Shown one piece after another: positions 52,498 to 61,409 of a DNA stretch of 64,000 bases. Made by a program: the position numbers and the translations under genes. The notes under the pieces were generated by a model. It was not told the DNA's origin and ran no database searches. It saw only the letters and a list, made by a program, of their open reading frames with translations. This DNA comes from JBGVSA01 sp041807905. GTDB lineage: Bacteria; Pseudomonadota; Gammaproteobacteria; Burkholderiales; Rhodocyclaceae. The DNA lies in contig NZ_JBGVSA010000017.1 of the NCBI RefSeq assembly GCF_041807905.1, positions 1 to 64,000 of the forward strand. Direction: 5' to 3'. The number at the start of each line of letters is the position of its first letter. Within the stretch, counting starts at the first letter, position 1.

Positions 52498-54324
52498 ATG
52501 CGCATTCAGAAAAGTCGTATTGCATATTTTTCGTCGATCCTGGCCTTGATAGGTCTATGGATGATGTCTCGCCCTTATCGGGGAATTCGGCACGACGGAA
52601 TTTTGTACTTCGCACAGGCCATTGAAGGTCAGACGGGGGCTCTGTCCAACGATCTGTTTTTCAGTCATGGCTCACAGGCGAGCTTTACGTTGTACCCGCA
52701 GTTGCTGGGTTTTGTGATATCGCATTTCGGAGTTTCGGCGGGGCATTCGTTGTTGCTTGCGCTGACCCTGTTTCTTTTTGTCGGCGCTTCGATCTTCCTG
52801 CTGTATCCACTGCTTGAGCGGCGTGAGCTTTGGTTTGGCTTGGTTGTTATAGCCTGCCTCCCCCATTTCTATGGCTCTGGCCGGATTTTTGCATTTGCAG
52901 AGCCCTTTCTGACCGCGCGGTCCGTCGCCGAGCCGTTCGCTTTGCTCGGGATTGGGTTGGCATTGAACAAGCGGCCCTTGGAGTCTGCAGTCAGTCTGTT
53001 TTTCTCGTTACTCATGCACCCGCTGGTTGCCATTCCGGCAGCCGTTGTGTCGCTGATTCTATTTGTCCAGCACGATCGCCGATGGCTCGCGTTGTTGTTG
53101 CTTGGCATTCCTGTCGTTGGATTGGCGCTAGCCGGTATTCGTCCGTTCTCAGGACTCTTTGCTGCGTTTGATCCGGAATGGTTTTCGATTGTTCGACAGG
53201 TTAATTTTCAGATTCTCGTTGCGGAATGGGCGCCGTATGCCTGGGCCAACGAGGCTGTGAGCTTTGCTGTCCTCGGCATTGCGTTCATGCATGCAGAAGG
53301 ACGCCTTCGCCGCTTGATTGCGGCTGTGTTGATCACTGCGGTCGCGTGTTTGCTGGTCAGTCTGATTTGCGGCGATGGTCTGCATTCGCAGTTGATACTG
53401 CAACTCCAGCTATGGCGTGCGCAATGGTTGGTGCGATTCCTTGCATTGGCAATTTTCCCATGGCTGCAGATCCGGCTTTGGCTGCTCGGTGGCACCTATC
53501 GCATGACTGCTCTGCTGTTGCTGACGGGGTTGATGTCCGCCAACACAGTTGCTCTGGCTGGAACAGCAGTGCTGGGCGTGGCGCTCTGGTGCGGCGCGCA
53601 CTACAAGAATTACCGGCCGGATCCAGCCATCTATTGGTCCGTCATTGTTGGGGCACCAGTCGCTCTGGTCGTGCAAGCGGCTACCAGCATCGGCACGTTG
53701 CATGACGCGTTTAGTCATGGAGGTGGCCCGACGCTCGGAGCAGCGGTGTTGTCTGTCCCCCTGATTGGTCTTCTGTTTGCCGCCTCCTACTGGAGGCTCC
53801 TGACAATCCGCGCGTTATCCGGATTGGGCGCTGCGTTACTGATGTTTGGAGCAGGTGCAGCCGTCGTTGATCAGCGTGGCGGGGTAGACGCCATGTTCGA
53901 TGGAACGTGGGCTACCTCCATTCCGTTCGGTGGAGTCATCCCTCCCGGCAGCCAGGTCTACTGGCAGGATGATTCGCCCGTTGCCACATGGGCCGTGCTG
54001 CATCGTCCATCGTATTTTTCGGATAGCCAGGGCGCCGGGTCACTGTTCAATCGAGGAACCGCAATCGAATACTCAAAACGCGCAGAATCGTTCGCGACGT
54101 TCGAGTTCGGGACTACGGTTTGTCGTCAGATGAACGCGCTGAACGAGCGTCAGGATAGTTGTGCGCCAGATGTGGACACGACGCGCGCTTTGTGTGATGC
54201 CAATCCGGATCTGGCCTACATGGTGTTGTCCGAACCTGTCGTCGGTCTCAGCTTCGAGAGCCAATGGCGTCCGGAGTCCGAGCCTGATCGCCAGTACTTC
54301 CTGTACTCGTGCAAGGCCATCTGA
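52498..54324 (+). CDS. Large integral-membrane protein, candidate GT-C type pilin glycosyltransferase
   Basis: A 608-residue protein that I cannot assign to a named family with certainty. It has about a dozen membrane helices (from residue 10 to about 460) and a C-terminal soluble domain of about 150 residues with four cysteines. The first loop after helix 1 reads RPYRGIRHDGILYFAQAIEG, an acidic-residue loop like that of GT-C glycosyltransferases. It directly follows pilA, where pilin transferases such as TfpO/TfpW are found in Pseudomonas. The gene is clearly lower in GC than its surroundings, suggesting transfer. No Shine-Dalgarno precedes ATG 52498. Confidence 0.6.
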   Translation: MRIQKSRIAYFSSILALIGLWMMSRPYRGIRHDGILYFAQAIEGQTGALSNDLFFSHGSQASFTLYPQLLGFVISHFGVSAGHSLLLALTLFLFVGASIFLLYPLLERRELWFGLVVIACLPHFYGSGRIFAFAEPFLTARSVAEPFALLGIGLALNKRPLESAVSLFFSLLMHPLVAIPAAVVSLILFVQHDRRWLALLLLGIPVVGLALAGIRPFSGLFAAFDPEWFSIVRQVNFQILVAEWAPYAWANEAVSFAVLGIAFMHAEGRLRRLIAAVLITAVACLLVSLICGDGLHSQLILQLQLWRAQWLVRFLALAIFPWLQIRLWLLGGTYRMTALLLLTGLMSANTVALAGTAVLGVALWCGAHYKNYRPDPAIYWSVIVGAPVALVVQAATSIGTLHDAFSHGGGPTLGAAVLSVPLIGLLFAASYWRLLTIRALSGLGAALLMFGAGAAVVDQRGGVDAMFDGTWATSIPFGGVIPPGSQVYWQDDSPVATWAVLHRPSYFSDSQGAGSLFNRGTAIEYSKRAESFATFEFGTTVCRQMNALNERQDSCAPDVDTTRALCDANPDLAYMVLSEPVVGLSFESQWRPESEPDRQYFLYSCKAI

Positions 54325-54767
54325 TGAGCATGTCTGATACGCGCGTAGAAGCCATTGGCGAACCGGCGACGCCGAGCAAAGCGTTCGATGTCGCTGAGCT
54401 GGCAAGGTATTTCGTTGTCAGTGTTGCTGCGTTGTTGCTCGATTTCGTCGTCTTCATGTCCGGGCTCCATTTTGGTGCCCATTATCTTTTTGCCACCACT
54501 GCAGGCATCTTCGTTGGTGTGCTGATCACCTATTACGGCAGCATTTTCTGGGTATTCCCCGCGCGGCGACTCCAGCACGTCCCGACGGGCGAGTTCTCAG
54601 TGTTCATTGCGGTCGGCCTCGTGGGCTGGCTGGTTTCCTGCGGAATCATGTCTCTACTGGTCCCGACGGGAATCCTGGCGCCGATGTTCGCCAAAGGCGT
54701 TGCGGCTGCAGGCTCGTTCTTCTGCAATTACGGGCTGCGCAAAATCCTGCTATTCAAGGGAAAGTAA
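54324..54767 (+). CDS. GtrA family membrane protein (polyprenyl-phosphate sugar flippase)
   Basis: A 147-residue protein with four membrane helices and the GtrA signatures ELARYFVVSVAALLLDFVVF and ITYYGSIFWVF. The last helix ends in FFCNYGLRKILLF. GtrA proteins are thought to flip polyprenyl-phosphate-linked sugars across the inner membrane to feed GT-C transferases. Its ATG overlaps the stop of the upstream membrane protein (TGATG), so the two are probably co-translated. An ATG two codons later (54330) is an alternative. Confidence 0.9.
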   Translation: MSMSDTRVEAIGEPATPSKAFDVAELARYFVVSVAALLLDFVVFMSGLHFGAHYLFATTAGIFVGVLITYYGSIFWVFPARRLQHVPTGEFSVFIAVGLVGWLVSCGIMSLLVPTGILAPMFAKGVAAAGSFFCNYGLRKILLFKGK

Positions 54768-56336
54768 ATGGAAAAGACCTTCGACGTCGTGGTCATTGGC
54801 GCGGGGCCCGCAGGGCTGACCGCAGCATATGAACTCGCGCGCGGCGGAATGATCAACATCTTGGTGCTGGAGTCAACGAACGACATTGGCGGCATCTCAA
54901 AGACGGCCAATTACCAGGGCAATCGCATCGATATTGGTGGGCATCGTTTCTTTTCCAAATCGAAATGGGTCATGGATTGGTGGCAGGACATCCTGCCAAT
55001 CGACGCTGATGCCGAACTGGAAATCGCCTACCACAATCGCAAGACCGTCGTGCAAGGGCAGGGGCGTCAGGCGCCCGATGACGACAATGTGATGCTGGTG
55101 CGCAACCGGCTTTCGCGTATCTATTTCGACGGCAAGTTCTTTGACTATCCGCTGAAGGCATCGCCCGCGACGGCCATGAATCTTGGGCTCGCCCGTTGTG
55201 CGCAGTTCGGGCTGGGCTATGCCATGGCTCGTGTGAGTCCGATTAGGGAAGAGTGTTCTCTAGAGGATTTCATGATTAACCGCTTCGGGCGGCCGCTATA
55301 CAGACAATTTTTCCGTGATTACACCGAAAAAGTGTGGGGCTTGCCGTGCAACCAGATCAGCGCGGAGTGGGGCGCTCAACGCATCAAATCGCTGTCGATT
55401 GGCAAGGCGCTGCGTCATGCGATGACCGCTCCGGTACGGATGCTGAAAAAGGACCGCTTCTCGGCAAAGGAAACCTCGCTTATCGAGCATTTCCTGTATC
55501 CGAAGTTTGGCCCGGGGCAGATGTGGGAGCAGGTTGCCGAGCGCGTGCGCTCGTTCGGTATCAGCATTCGCCATGGGGTCTGCGTCGATGGTGCGGTATT
55601 GTCGAGCGGCAAAGTGACGTCACTACGCGTGAGGGAAGCGGGCGGGGTGACCTATGAGATCAAGGCGCGCAACGTCATCTCGACCATGCCGGTGCGTGAT
55701 CTGATCGGCGGTCTCCAAGGGGAAGTGCCGGAGACGGTGCGCGACGTCGCCAGCGGTCTGCTCTATCGCGACTTCATCACCGTGGGGTTGCTCTACAAGC
55801 GCCGTCTTGATGGTGCCACTGACGGAATGAAGCTCGTGCCGGACAACTGGGTCTATATCCAGGAGCCGGGTGTCAAGGTCGGCCGCCTGCAGTTCTTCAA
55901 TAACTGGTCTCCGTACATGGTTGCCAATCCCGATACCGTTTGGGTGGGCATGGAGTACTTTTGCTCTGAAGGCGACGAGCTGTGGGGCATGAGCGAATCG
56001 GATCTGCTCGAACTGGGCCGCCGCGAGATGCAGAAGCTCCGGCTCGCTTCGGCGGCGGATTGCCTGTCGGGCACGGTCCTGAAAATGCCCAAGGCCTATC
56101 CGGGTTATTTCGGCAGCTATGATCGTTTCCAGGAAGTACGCGACTGGACTGACACCATATCCAACCTGTATCTGGTCGGCCGCAATGGCATGCACCGCTA
56201 CAACAATCAGGATCATTCGATGCTGTCGGCCAAAGCCGCGGCCGATGCGATCCTGACGCAGTCGATGGCTAAGTCCGACATATGGGCGATCAACGTCGAC
56301 GATGAGTATCACGAAGAACAGAAGGTCTCTGCCTGA
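54768..56336 (+). CDS. FAD-dependent NAD(P)-binding oxidoreductase, UDP-galactopyranose-mutase-like
   Basis: A 522-residue flavoprotein with the N-terminal FAD motif VVIGAGPAGLTAAYELA (about 8-24) followed by GGISKTANYQGNRIDIGGHR, and the RMHRYNNQDHSML-type C-terminal flavin segment (here NGMHRYNNQDHSML). This resembles the amine-oxidase/UDP-galactopyranose-mutase superfamily, often found in polysaccharide loci beside GtrA genes. The reaction is unknown; a sugar ring contraction or oxidation would fit. The start directly abuts the gtrA-like stop. Confidence 0.85.
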   Translation: MEKTFDVVVIGAGPAGLTAAYELARGGMINILVLESTNDIGGISKTANYQGNRIDIGGHRFFSKSKWVMDWWQDILPIDADAELEIAYHNRKTVVQGQGRQAPDDDNVMLVRNRLSRIYFDGKFFDYPLKASPATAMNLGLARCAQFGLGYAMARVSPIREECSLEDFMINRFGRPLYRQFFRDYTEKVWGLPCNQISAEWGAQRIKSLSIGKALRHAMTAPVRMLKKDRFSAKETSLIEHFLYPKFGPGQMWEQVAERVRSFGISIRHGVCVDGAVLSSGKVTSLRVREAGGVTYEIKARNVISTMPVRDLIGGLQGEVPETVRDVASGLLYRDFITVGLLYKRRLDGATDGMKLVPDNWVYIQEPGVKVGRLQFFNNWSPYMVANPDTVWVGMEYFCSEGDELWGMSESDLLELGRREMQKLRLASAADCLSGTVLKMPKAYPGYFGSYDRFQEVRDWTDTISNLYLVGRNGMHRYNNQDHSMLSAKAAADAILTQSMAKSDIWAINVDDEYHEEQKVSA

Positions 56337-56558
56337 TCATTTGCCCGCAGTGGTACCCCGTGCGCAGTCCGCACCGCCTGCCCTATGCGGTCGCCCGGCC
56401 TCAAATCATGTCCCGCGATGTCGCCTGACCGCCGCCGGCCCCTGATCCGCACCTGCGGGCAGCCTGCCCCTCATTGAGCGCGGTCAAGCGAAACGATTAC
56501 GCTAAGATGCGTGCTCTCGGCGACCGCCATTCCCGCACATCGGTTTACTGAATCACCC

Positions 56559-58283
56559 ATGCTCTCCCGCCTCCATCGCCCGCTGTTGCTGATCGTCCTT
56601 GCCGTGGCCTTGCTGGTGCCGACCTTGCTGCCCCAGCATCGTTATCCGCAGACGGTCTTCTTTCACGAGTGGGGCGCGGCGCTGGGGGCGGTGGTGTTGT
56701 TTGGCCTGGCTGCGTTGAGTCGCGAGGGGCTGCGCTGGAAGCTTTCCGGGGCCACCGGTGCGATCGTACTGTTGATGATCTGCATGCTGCTCAACGTGGT
56801 GGTCGGGCCGTTCTGGTCGGTGGCGCTGGCGCAGTTCTGGATGGCGGCCTTGTTGCTCGCGGTGGCATGGGCAGTGGCAGAGATCGTCCGGCGCCACGGC
56901 GCGGAAGTCGTCGCGCGCGCGGCTGCCACGGGCATCCTGACCTGCGCGGTGGCGCAGACGGTCATATCGGTCGCGCAGCTTGCCGGCTGGGATGCTTTTG
57001 GGCTGGTCATGCCCAAGCTGCTCAATTCCACTTACGGCAACATCGCGCAGCCCAACCACTACGGCAATCTGCTCTGGCTGGGGATGGCGTCCGGCATGTA
57101 CCTGTGGCTGCGCGGGCGCCTGCCGGGCTGGCTGGCGCTGATCCTCGCCATCGATCTGTCGATCTTCTCTGCCTTGTCGGCGTCCCGCGCGGTGCTGCTG
57201 TACACGGTCAGCCTGCCGGCGCTGGCTCTGCTGTTCTGGCGCGGCTCGGAGCGTGAGATCTACAGGCGTGTCGTGCACGGTGCGGTCGTCATCTTCGTCC
57301 TGTCTTGCCTCGCGCAGACATGGGTGGCCTTTGGCGGGGCCTCGCAATTGCTTGGCGTGGCGTCGAGCTTCGGGCGGCTGGACGATCCGGGTTCCAACAC
57401 GCAGCGGCTCTTCGATTGGGCGGTGGCGGTAGATACCGCCTTGCATCATCCGCTCACCGGTTCGGGCGTCGGCTCGTTCGCGTGGCAGACCGCGGAGCGA
57501 TCCGTCGGGCTGTCGCCTGCGTTGTTCGTGCGCGTGGGTGAAAACGCTCACGACACGCCGCTGCATTTTGCTGCCGAACTCGGCTTGATCGGTGCCGCGT
57601 TGGTGCTCGGCTGTTTCCTGGTCTGGTTGTGGGGTCGCTTGCGCGAGGAGGCTACGGAAGAACGCTTCTGGGCGCTCGGTCTGCTCGTAGTGATCGGGGC
57701 GCACAGCCTGGTCGAATACCCCCTGTGGTACGCGTATTTCTTGCTGCCGTTGGGTGTGGTGATCGGCGTGCTGGATGGCCAGGATGACTCGCTGCCCACG
57801 TTCGAATTCTCGCCCTTGCTGGCCGCCTTGCCGCTGGTCGTGGGCATAGCGTTGTTGACAGGGACGATGCAGGATTACCTTGCGCTGGAAAAAGGCTACG
57901 CGATCATCAACAGGGATGTGACGGTCACGCCCGAGGACCAAGCGCAGGTCCGTGCGCTGGCGGATGGCGTCAGCTCGTATTCGATGTTCGCCACGCACGC
58001 CGGCATCCTCAAACTGCGGGCGTGGCAGGGTGCCGATCCTGGCTCGGCCCGCGAGATGGCTGCGTTGTGCGACAGCGCAGCGCGTGCCAAACCGTCGTAC
58101 TCGGTGCTCGAAAAATGTGTGGGCGCGTACGCGTTGCGCATGCGGCGGATCGACGCTGCGCACACGATCGATGTCATCTGTGGTGCGTATCCCGCACCGG
58201 TTCGACGGAATCTGCCCGCCATCGCGCAGTACTACTGGCAACGCAACGGCTGGACGCCGCTGAATCTTCCCGGCTGCGTCTGA
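56559..58283 (+). CDS. PglL-type protein O-oligosaccharyltransferase (Wzy_C family)
   Basis: A 574-residue membrane protein with about 12 helices. It has the O-antigen-ligase/Wzy_C core and two segments typical of the PglL/PilO branch: YGNIAQPNHYGNLLWLG (about 171-187) and HSLVEYPLWYAYFLLPLG near the end of the membrane part. ENAHDTPLHFAAELG is the periplasmic Wzy_C loop region. A C-terminal region of about 140 residues resembles the PglL C-terminal domain. PglL transfers lipid-linked glycans en bloc to pilin or other proteins in the periplasm. The ATG at 56559 was chosen over a GTG at 56511. Confidence 0.85.
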   Translation: MLSRLHRPLLLIVLAVALLVPTLLPQHRYPQTVFFHEWGAALGAVVLFGLAALSREGLRWKLSGATGAIVLLMICMLLNVVVGPFWSVALAQFWMAALLLAVAWAVAEIVRRHGAEVVARAAATGILTCAVAQTVISVAQLAGWDAFGLVMPKLLNSTYGNIAQPNHYGNLLWLGMASGMYLWLRGRLPGWLALILAIDLSIFSALSASRAVLLYTVSLPALALLFWRGSEREIYRRVVHGAVVIFVLSCLAQTWVAFGGASQLLGVASSFGRLDDPGSNTQRLFDWAVAVDTALHHPLTGSGVGSFAWQTAERSVGLSPALFVRVGENAHDTPLHFAAELGLIGAALVLGCFLVWLWGRLREEATEERFWALGLLVVIGAHSLVEYPLWYAYFLLPLGVVIGVLDGQDDSLPTFEFSPLLAALPLVVGIALLTGTMQDYLALEKGYAIINRDVTVTPEDQAQVRALADGVSSYSMFATHAGILKLRAWQGADPGSAREMAALCDSAARAKPSYSVLEKCVGAYALRMRRIDAAHTIDVICGAYPAPVRRNLPAIAQYYWQRNGWTPLNLPGCV

Positions 58284-58356
58284 ATGCGCATGCTTTGCCG
58301 GTGGCTGGGGCGCCCGTATACTGGCGGGCGCTCAGACCTTTCCATCCCGACCTCTC

Positions 58357-58962
58357 ATGGCGTTCATCGATAAATCCGGCGCGTTGTCGTCCCTCGGACG
58401 GGGCGAGCGCAATGCGTTGGAACTGGGTTGCGGCGCTCGCAAACGGCATGCGAACGCCATTGGCGTAGACGCGCTGGACTATCCTGGCGTCGATCTGGTC
58501 GGCGACGTCTTTGCCGTGCTCGAAGCGATTCCGGCGGGGACGGTACGGACAGTGCATGCGTACCATTTCTTCGAGCACGTTGATGATCTGCCGCGTTTGT
58601 TGTCGGAACTCGCGCGCGTCATGGCGCCGGGTGCGCTGCTCGACGTCGAGGTGCCGCACTTCGCCAACCCGTATTTCTATTCGGACCCGACGCACGCCAA
58701 GTTCTTTGGCTTGTACACCTTCAGCTATCTCGCGCGCGAGACCCTCTTCCGCCGCAAGGTCCCGCAGTATGGCCTGGAGCCTGCCTTCGAGCTGCGCGAT
58801 GTGCGCTTGCAGTTTGATTCGCCGTTCCCCTTTCGCGGTCTCTTCAAGCGTGCCGTCGGGCCGATCTTCAACGTCACGCGCTGGCTGCAGGAATTCCACG
58901 AAGAGAACCTGTGCTATCTCTTTCCGTGCTACCAGCTACGTTTCGAGCTGATACGCCTGTGA
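58357..58962 (+). CDS. SAM-dependent methyltransferase
   Basis: A 201-residue class I methyltransferase with motif I LELGCGARKR (about 21-30), the acidic VGVD-like IGVDALDYPG, HAYHFFEHVDDLP (about 68-80) and PHFANPYFYSDPTHAKFF. Such proteins often occur in polysaccharide clusters and may methylate a sugar. It lies between the PglL-like gene and the flippase, on the same strand. Confidence 0.85.
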   Translation: MAFIDKSGALSSLGRGERNALELGCGARKRHANAIGVDALDYPGVDLVGDVFAVLEAIPAGTVRTVHAYHFFEHVDDLPRLLSELARVMAPGALLDVEVPHFANPYFYSDPTHAKFFGLYTFSYLARETLFRRKVPQYGLEPAFELRDVRLQFDSPFPFRGLFKRAVGPIFNVTRWLQEFHEENLCYLFPCYQLRFELIRL

Positions 58963-58981
58963 CGCGGGCGGGTATTCACCC

Positions 58982-60403
58982 ATGAGCGCGCGCGCCAGCG
59001 TCATGTACCTGCTTGCACGGGTGTTCTCGGGTGTGCTGTCGGTGGCCACCATCAGCCTGTTCGCGCGCGGCATCGGCCCCGAAGGCTATGCGTGGCTCAC
59101 GTTGGTGACGGCGGGCAATTCGTTGTTCTCGGCCGTGTTGATGCAGCCGGTCAATCAAAGCCTTGCGCGATTCCTGCCGCGCGCGGGGTTTGGCAATCTG
59201 CTGTCGACACTGGTGCGCGTGGTGGGTGTGGCGAGCTGGCCCTTTCTGCTGCTGGCGCTGCTCATCGAATGGTTGCGCCCGGGCTGGTTGCCGCCCGGCG
59301 TGGCGTTCGGCGTGTGGGCACTGCAAATGGCCCAGGGCCTGTTCGATCTCGCTTGCCAGCATGCCAATACCACGTTGCACGCGCGTCGCTATGCGTGGCT
59401 GTACATTGGCAAGGCGGTGCTGGTGTTCGCGTTGGGTGCATTGATCCTCCAGGTTCCTGCGCGCGCCGACGGCATGCTCGGCGCAATGATTGGCGGCTTC
59501 CTTTTCTCTGCATTCATCATTGGCTGGCCGACATGGCGCGAAGCCGTACGCGGTGCATGGCAGCCGTCCCTGCTGCGCCAGGTCAGGCCGTACGCGCTGC
59601 CGCTCACCGGCACCTTGTTCCTTGGCGCGGTGCTGTCGTGGTCCGATCGCATTCTGCTGACCGCCATGTCCACGCCGGAGCAGACCGGCGGCTTTGGTGC
59701 TGCGTCGGATCTCGTGCTGCAAGGGCTGGTGCTGATGAGCAGCGCTTTTTTCCTGGCGTGGTATCCGCGCATGGTGATCGCCGCCGAACACAAGGATGCT
59801 GCCGAAGTCGAACGCCTCGCCGGTCGTTACCTGTTGCTGGCATTGTCGCTGCTGGTGCCCGTGGCGCTTGGCTATGCGCTGGTGCGGCACAATCTCGTCA
59901 CCGTGTTGCTGGGACACGAGTATGCCGATGTATCGACGGGCGTCATGCCGTGGCTGGCCTTGTCGGCATTGCTCGCGGGTGCGCGTTCGTATCTGTTCGA
60001 CATTGCCATCCATCTGGGCGCACGTATGCGCGCCCAATTGCGCAACCAGGCACTGTGCGCGGTGTGCAGTCTGGTGCTCAACGTCGTTCTGATTCCGCGC
60101 TTCGGTGCGATGGGCGCAGCGCTGGCTTCGGTCGCCACGCAGGCATTCGGCTGTCTGTTGTCGCTGCACGCCGGCCACGGCGTGCTGCGCTGGCGGATTG
60201 ACGGGCGCGGTCTGTCGATGGTGGCGCTCGGCTGCATTCTGATGACGGTCGCCGTGATGGCCGTGCCGCTCACCGGACTGCTCGGGCTACTTGTGCAGTC
60301 GTTCGTCGGCGCAGTCGTGTATTTGGTCGTCATGCTGGCGGCTAACGTCGCCGGTTGCCGCGATGTCATCGCCAATCGATTGAGGAGGGCGCATGCCGGC
60401 TGA
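58982..60403 (+). CDS. Wzx-like polysaccharide flippase
   Basis: A 473-residue membrane protein with 12-14 helices, of the polysaccharide-biosynthesis/MATE-like superfamily (Wzx). It starts SVMYLLARVFSGVLSVATIS and contains GPEGYAWLTLVTAGNSL and FSDRILLT-like WSDRILLTAMS segments typical of the family. It should flip undecaprenyl-pyrophosphate-linked oligosaccharides to the periplasm, where the PglL-like protein could use them. It overlaps the next gene by 11 bases. Confidence 0.88.
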   Translation: MSARASVMYLLARVFSGVLSVATISLFARGIGPEGYAWLTLVTAGNSLFSAVLMQPVNQSLARFLPRAGFGNLLSTLVRVVGVASWPFLLLALLIEWLRPGWLPPGVAFGVWALQMAQGLFDLACQHANTTLHARRYAWLYIGKAVLVFALGALILQVPARADGMLGAMIGGFLFSAFIIGWPTWREAVRGAWQPSLLRQVRPYALPLTGTLFLGAVLSWSDRILLTAMSTPEQTGGFGAASDLVLQGLVLMSSAFFLAWYPRMVIAAEHKDAAEVERLAGRYLLLALSLLVPVALGYALVRHNLVTVLLGHEYADVSTGVMPWLALSALLAGARSYLFDIAIHLGARMRAQLRNQALCAVCSLVLNVVLIPRFGAMGAALASVATQAFGCLLSLHAGHGVLRWRIDGRGLSMVALGCILMTVAVMAVPLTGLLGLLVQSFVGAVVYLVVMLAANVAGCRDVIANRLRRAHAG

Positions 60404-61409
60404 CTTGCGGGTGGCCGCGTTCACGCAAGGACTCGACGTGCCATCGGCGCGTTTCCGCGTGCGTCAGTACGTTTCCGCACTCGCCGAACGTGGCGTGGCA
60501 CTGGATGAATACCCCGCAGCTTTCGGAAGCTATCCGCCGCCCGGTCTGTTGGAGCGTCTGCAATGGCTGCCTCGCGCGGTGATCGAGCGCCGGCGTACCG
60601 TCGCGCACACCACAGCGGACGTGGCGCTCGTGCAGCGCGAAATGGTTTCCACGCTCGCTACCGCCGAATCGGTCTGGCGGGGGCCGATGCTGTTCGACGT
60701 CGATGACGCGGTATGGCTGCATCAGCGCCTTGGTGGCGCAGACCGCATTGCCCGTCGCAGCAACGCTGTCATCTGCGGCAACGCCTTCATTGCCGAACAT
60801 TTCGCACCGTTTGCCCGCACGGTCATCCTGCCGACGGCGGTGGATACCGGGCGATACGTGCCGGGACCGCGCGCAGCCTCGCCAGTACTGTGCTGGTCCG
60901 GCAGTTCGAGCGGTTTGCCCTATCTCGAAGCGCTCGCGCCTCAACTCAGACAGCTCATGCAGGCCATACCCGACGCCACGCTGCGCGTGATCAGCAACGC
61001 GCCGCCCCGGCTGGAAGGCGTGCCGCGCGTCGAGTACGTTCGCTGGTCTCCCGAGACGGAAATCACCGCCTTGCAGGGCGCATGGTGCGGGTTGATGCCG
61101 ATGCCCGACACGCCATGGACGCGCGGCAAATGCAGCTACAAGATGCTCACTTACATGGCGTGCGCGGTGCCGGCCGTCGTGTCCCCGTGGGGCATGAATG
61201 CCGAGGTGCTGGCGCAGGGCGACGGGGCCGTGGGCGCCCGGGATCACGAATGGGCCGATGTCCTCACGTCGTTGTTGCGCGATCCGGCACGCATCGCGCC
61301 GATGGGGCAGGCCGGCCGCGAAATCGTGCAGCGCTCGTACGCTGTCGACACGCTTGCAGGGCGGCTTGCGCAGACGCTGCGCGAGGTCGCTGCCGAAGGA
61401 GCCGCCTGA
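60393..61409 (+). CDS. Glycosyltransferase (GT-B fold)
   Basis: A 338-residue cytoplasmic glycosyltransferase. Recognisable parts are VAAFTQGLDVPSARFRVRQY at the N-terminus, MLFDVDDAVWL in the middle and a C-terminal GT1/GT4-like donor domain with CSYKMLTYMACAVPAVVSPW (about 249-268). The sugar donor is unknown. It overlaps both neighbours and is part of a tightly packed glycan operon. Confidence 0.85.
   Translation: MPADLRVAAFTQGLDVPSARFRVRQYVSALAERGVALDEYPAAFGSYPPPGLLERLQWLPRAVIERRRTVAHTTADVALVQREMVSTLATAESVWRGPMLFDVDDAVWLHQRLGGADRIARRSNAVICGNAFIAEHFAPFARTVILPTAVDTGRYVPGPRAASPVLCWSGSSSGLPYLEALAPQLRQLMQAIPDATLRVISNAPPRLEGVPRVEYVRWSPETEITALQGAWCGLMPMPDTPWTRGKCSYKMLTYMACAVPAVVSPWGMNAEVLAQGDGAVGARDHEWADVLTSLLRDPARIAPMGQAGREIVQRSYAVDTLAGRLAQTLREVAAEGAA

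Noticed and set aside
56337..56558. Promoter for the PglL-like gene
   Set aside because: TTGAGC and nearby TAAGAT or TACGCT hexamers are present, but spacing or match is poor; not supportable.
56553..58241. 562-residue Gln/Arg/His-rich frame antisense to the PglL-like gene
   Set aside because: Composition is that of a complementary frame; the plus strand encodes a coherent membrane protein.
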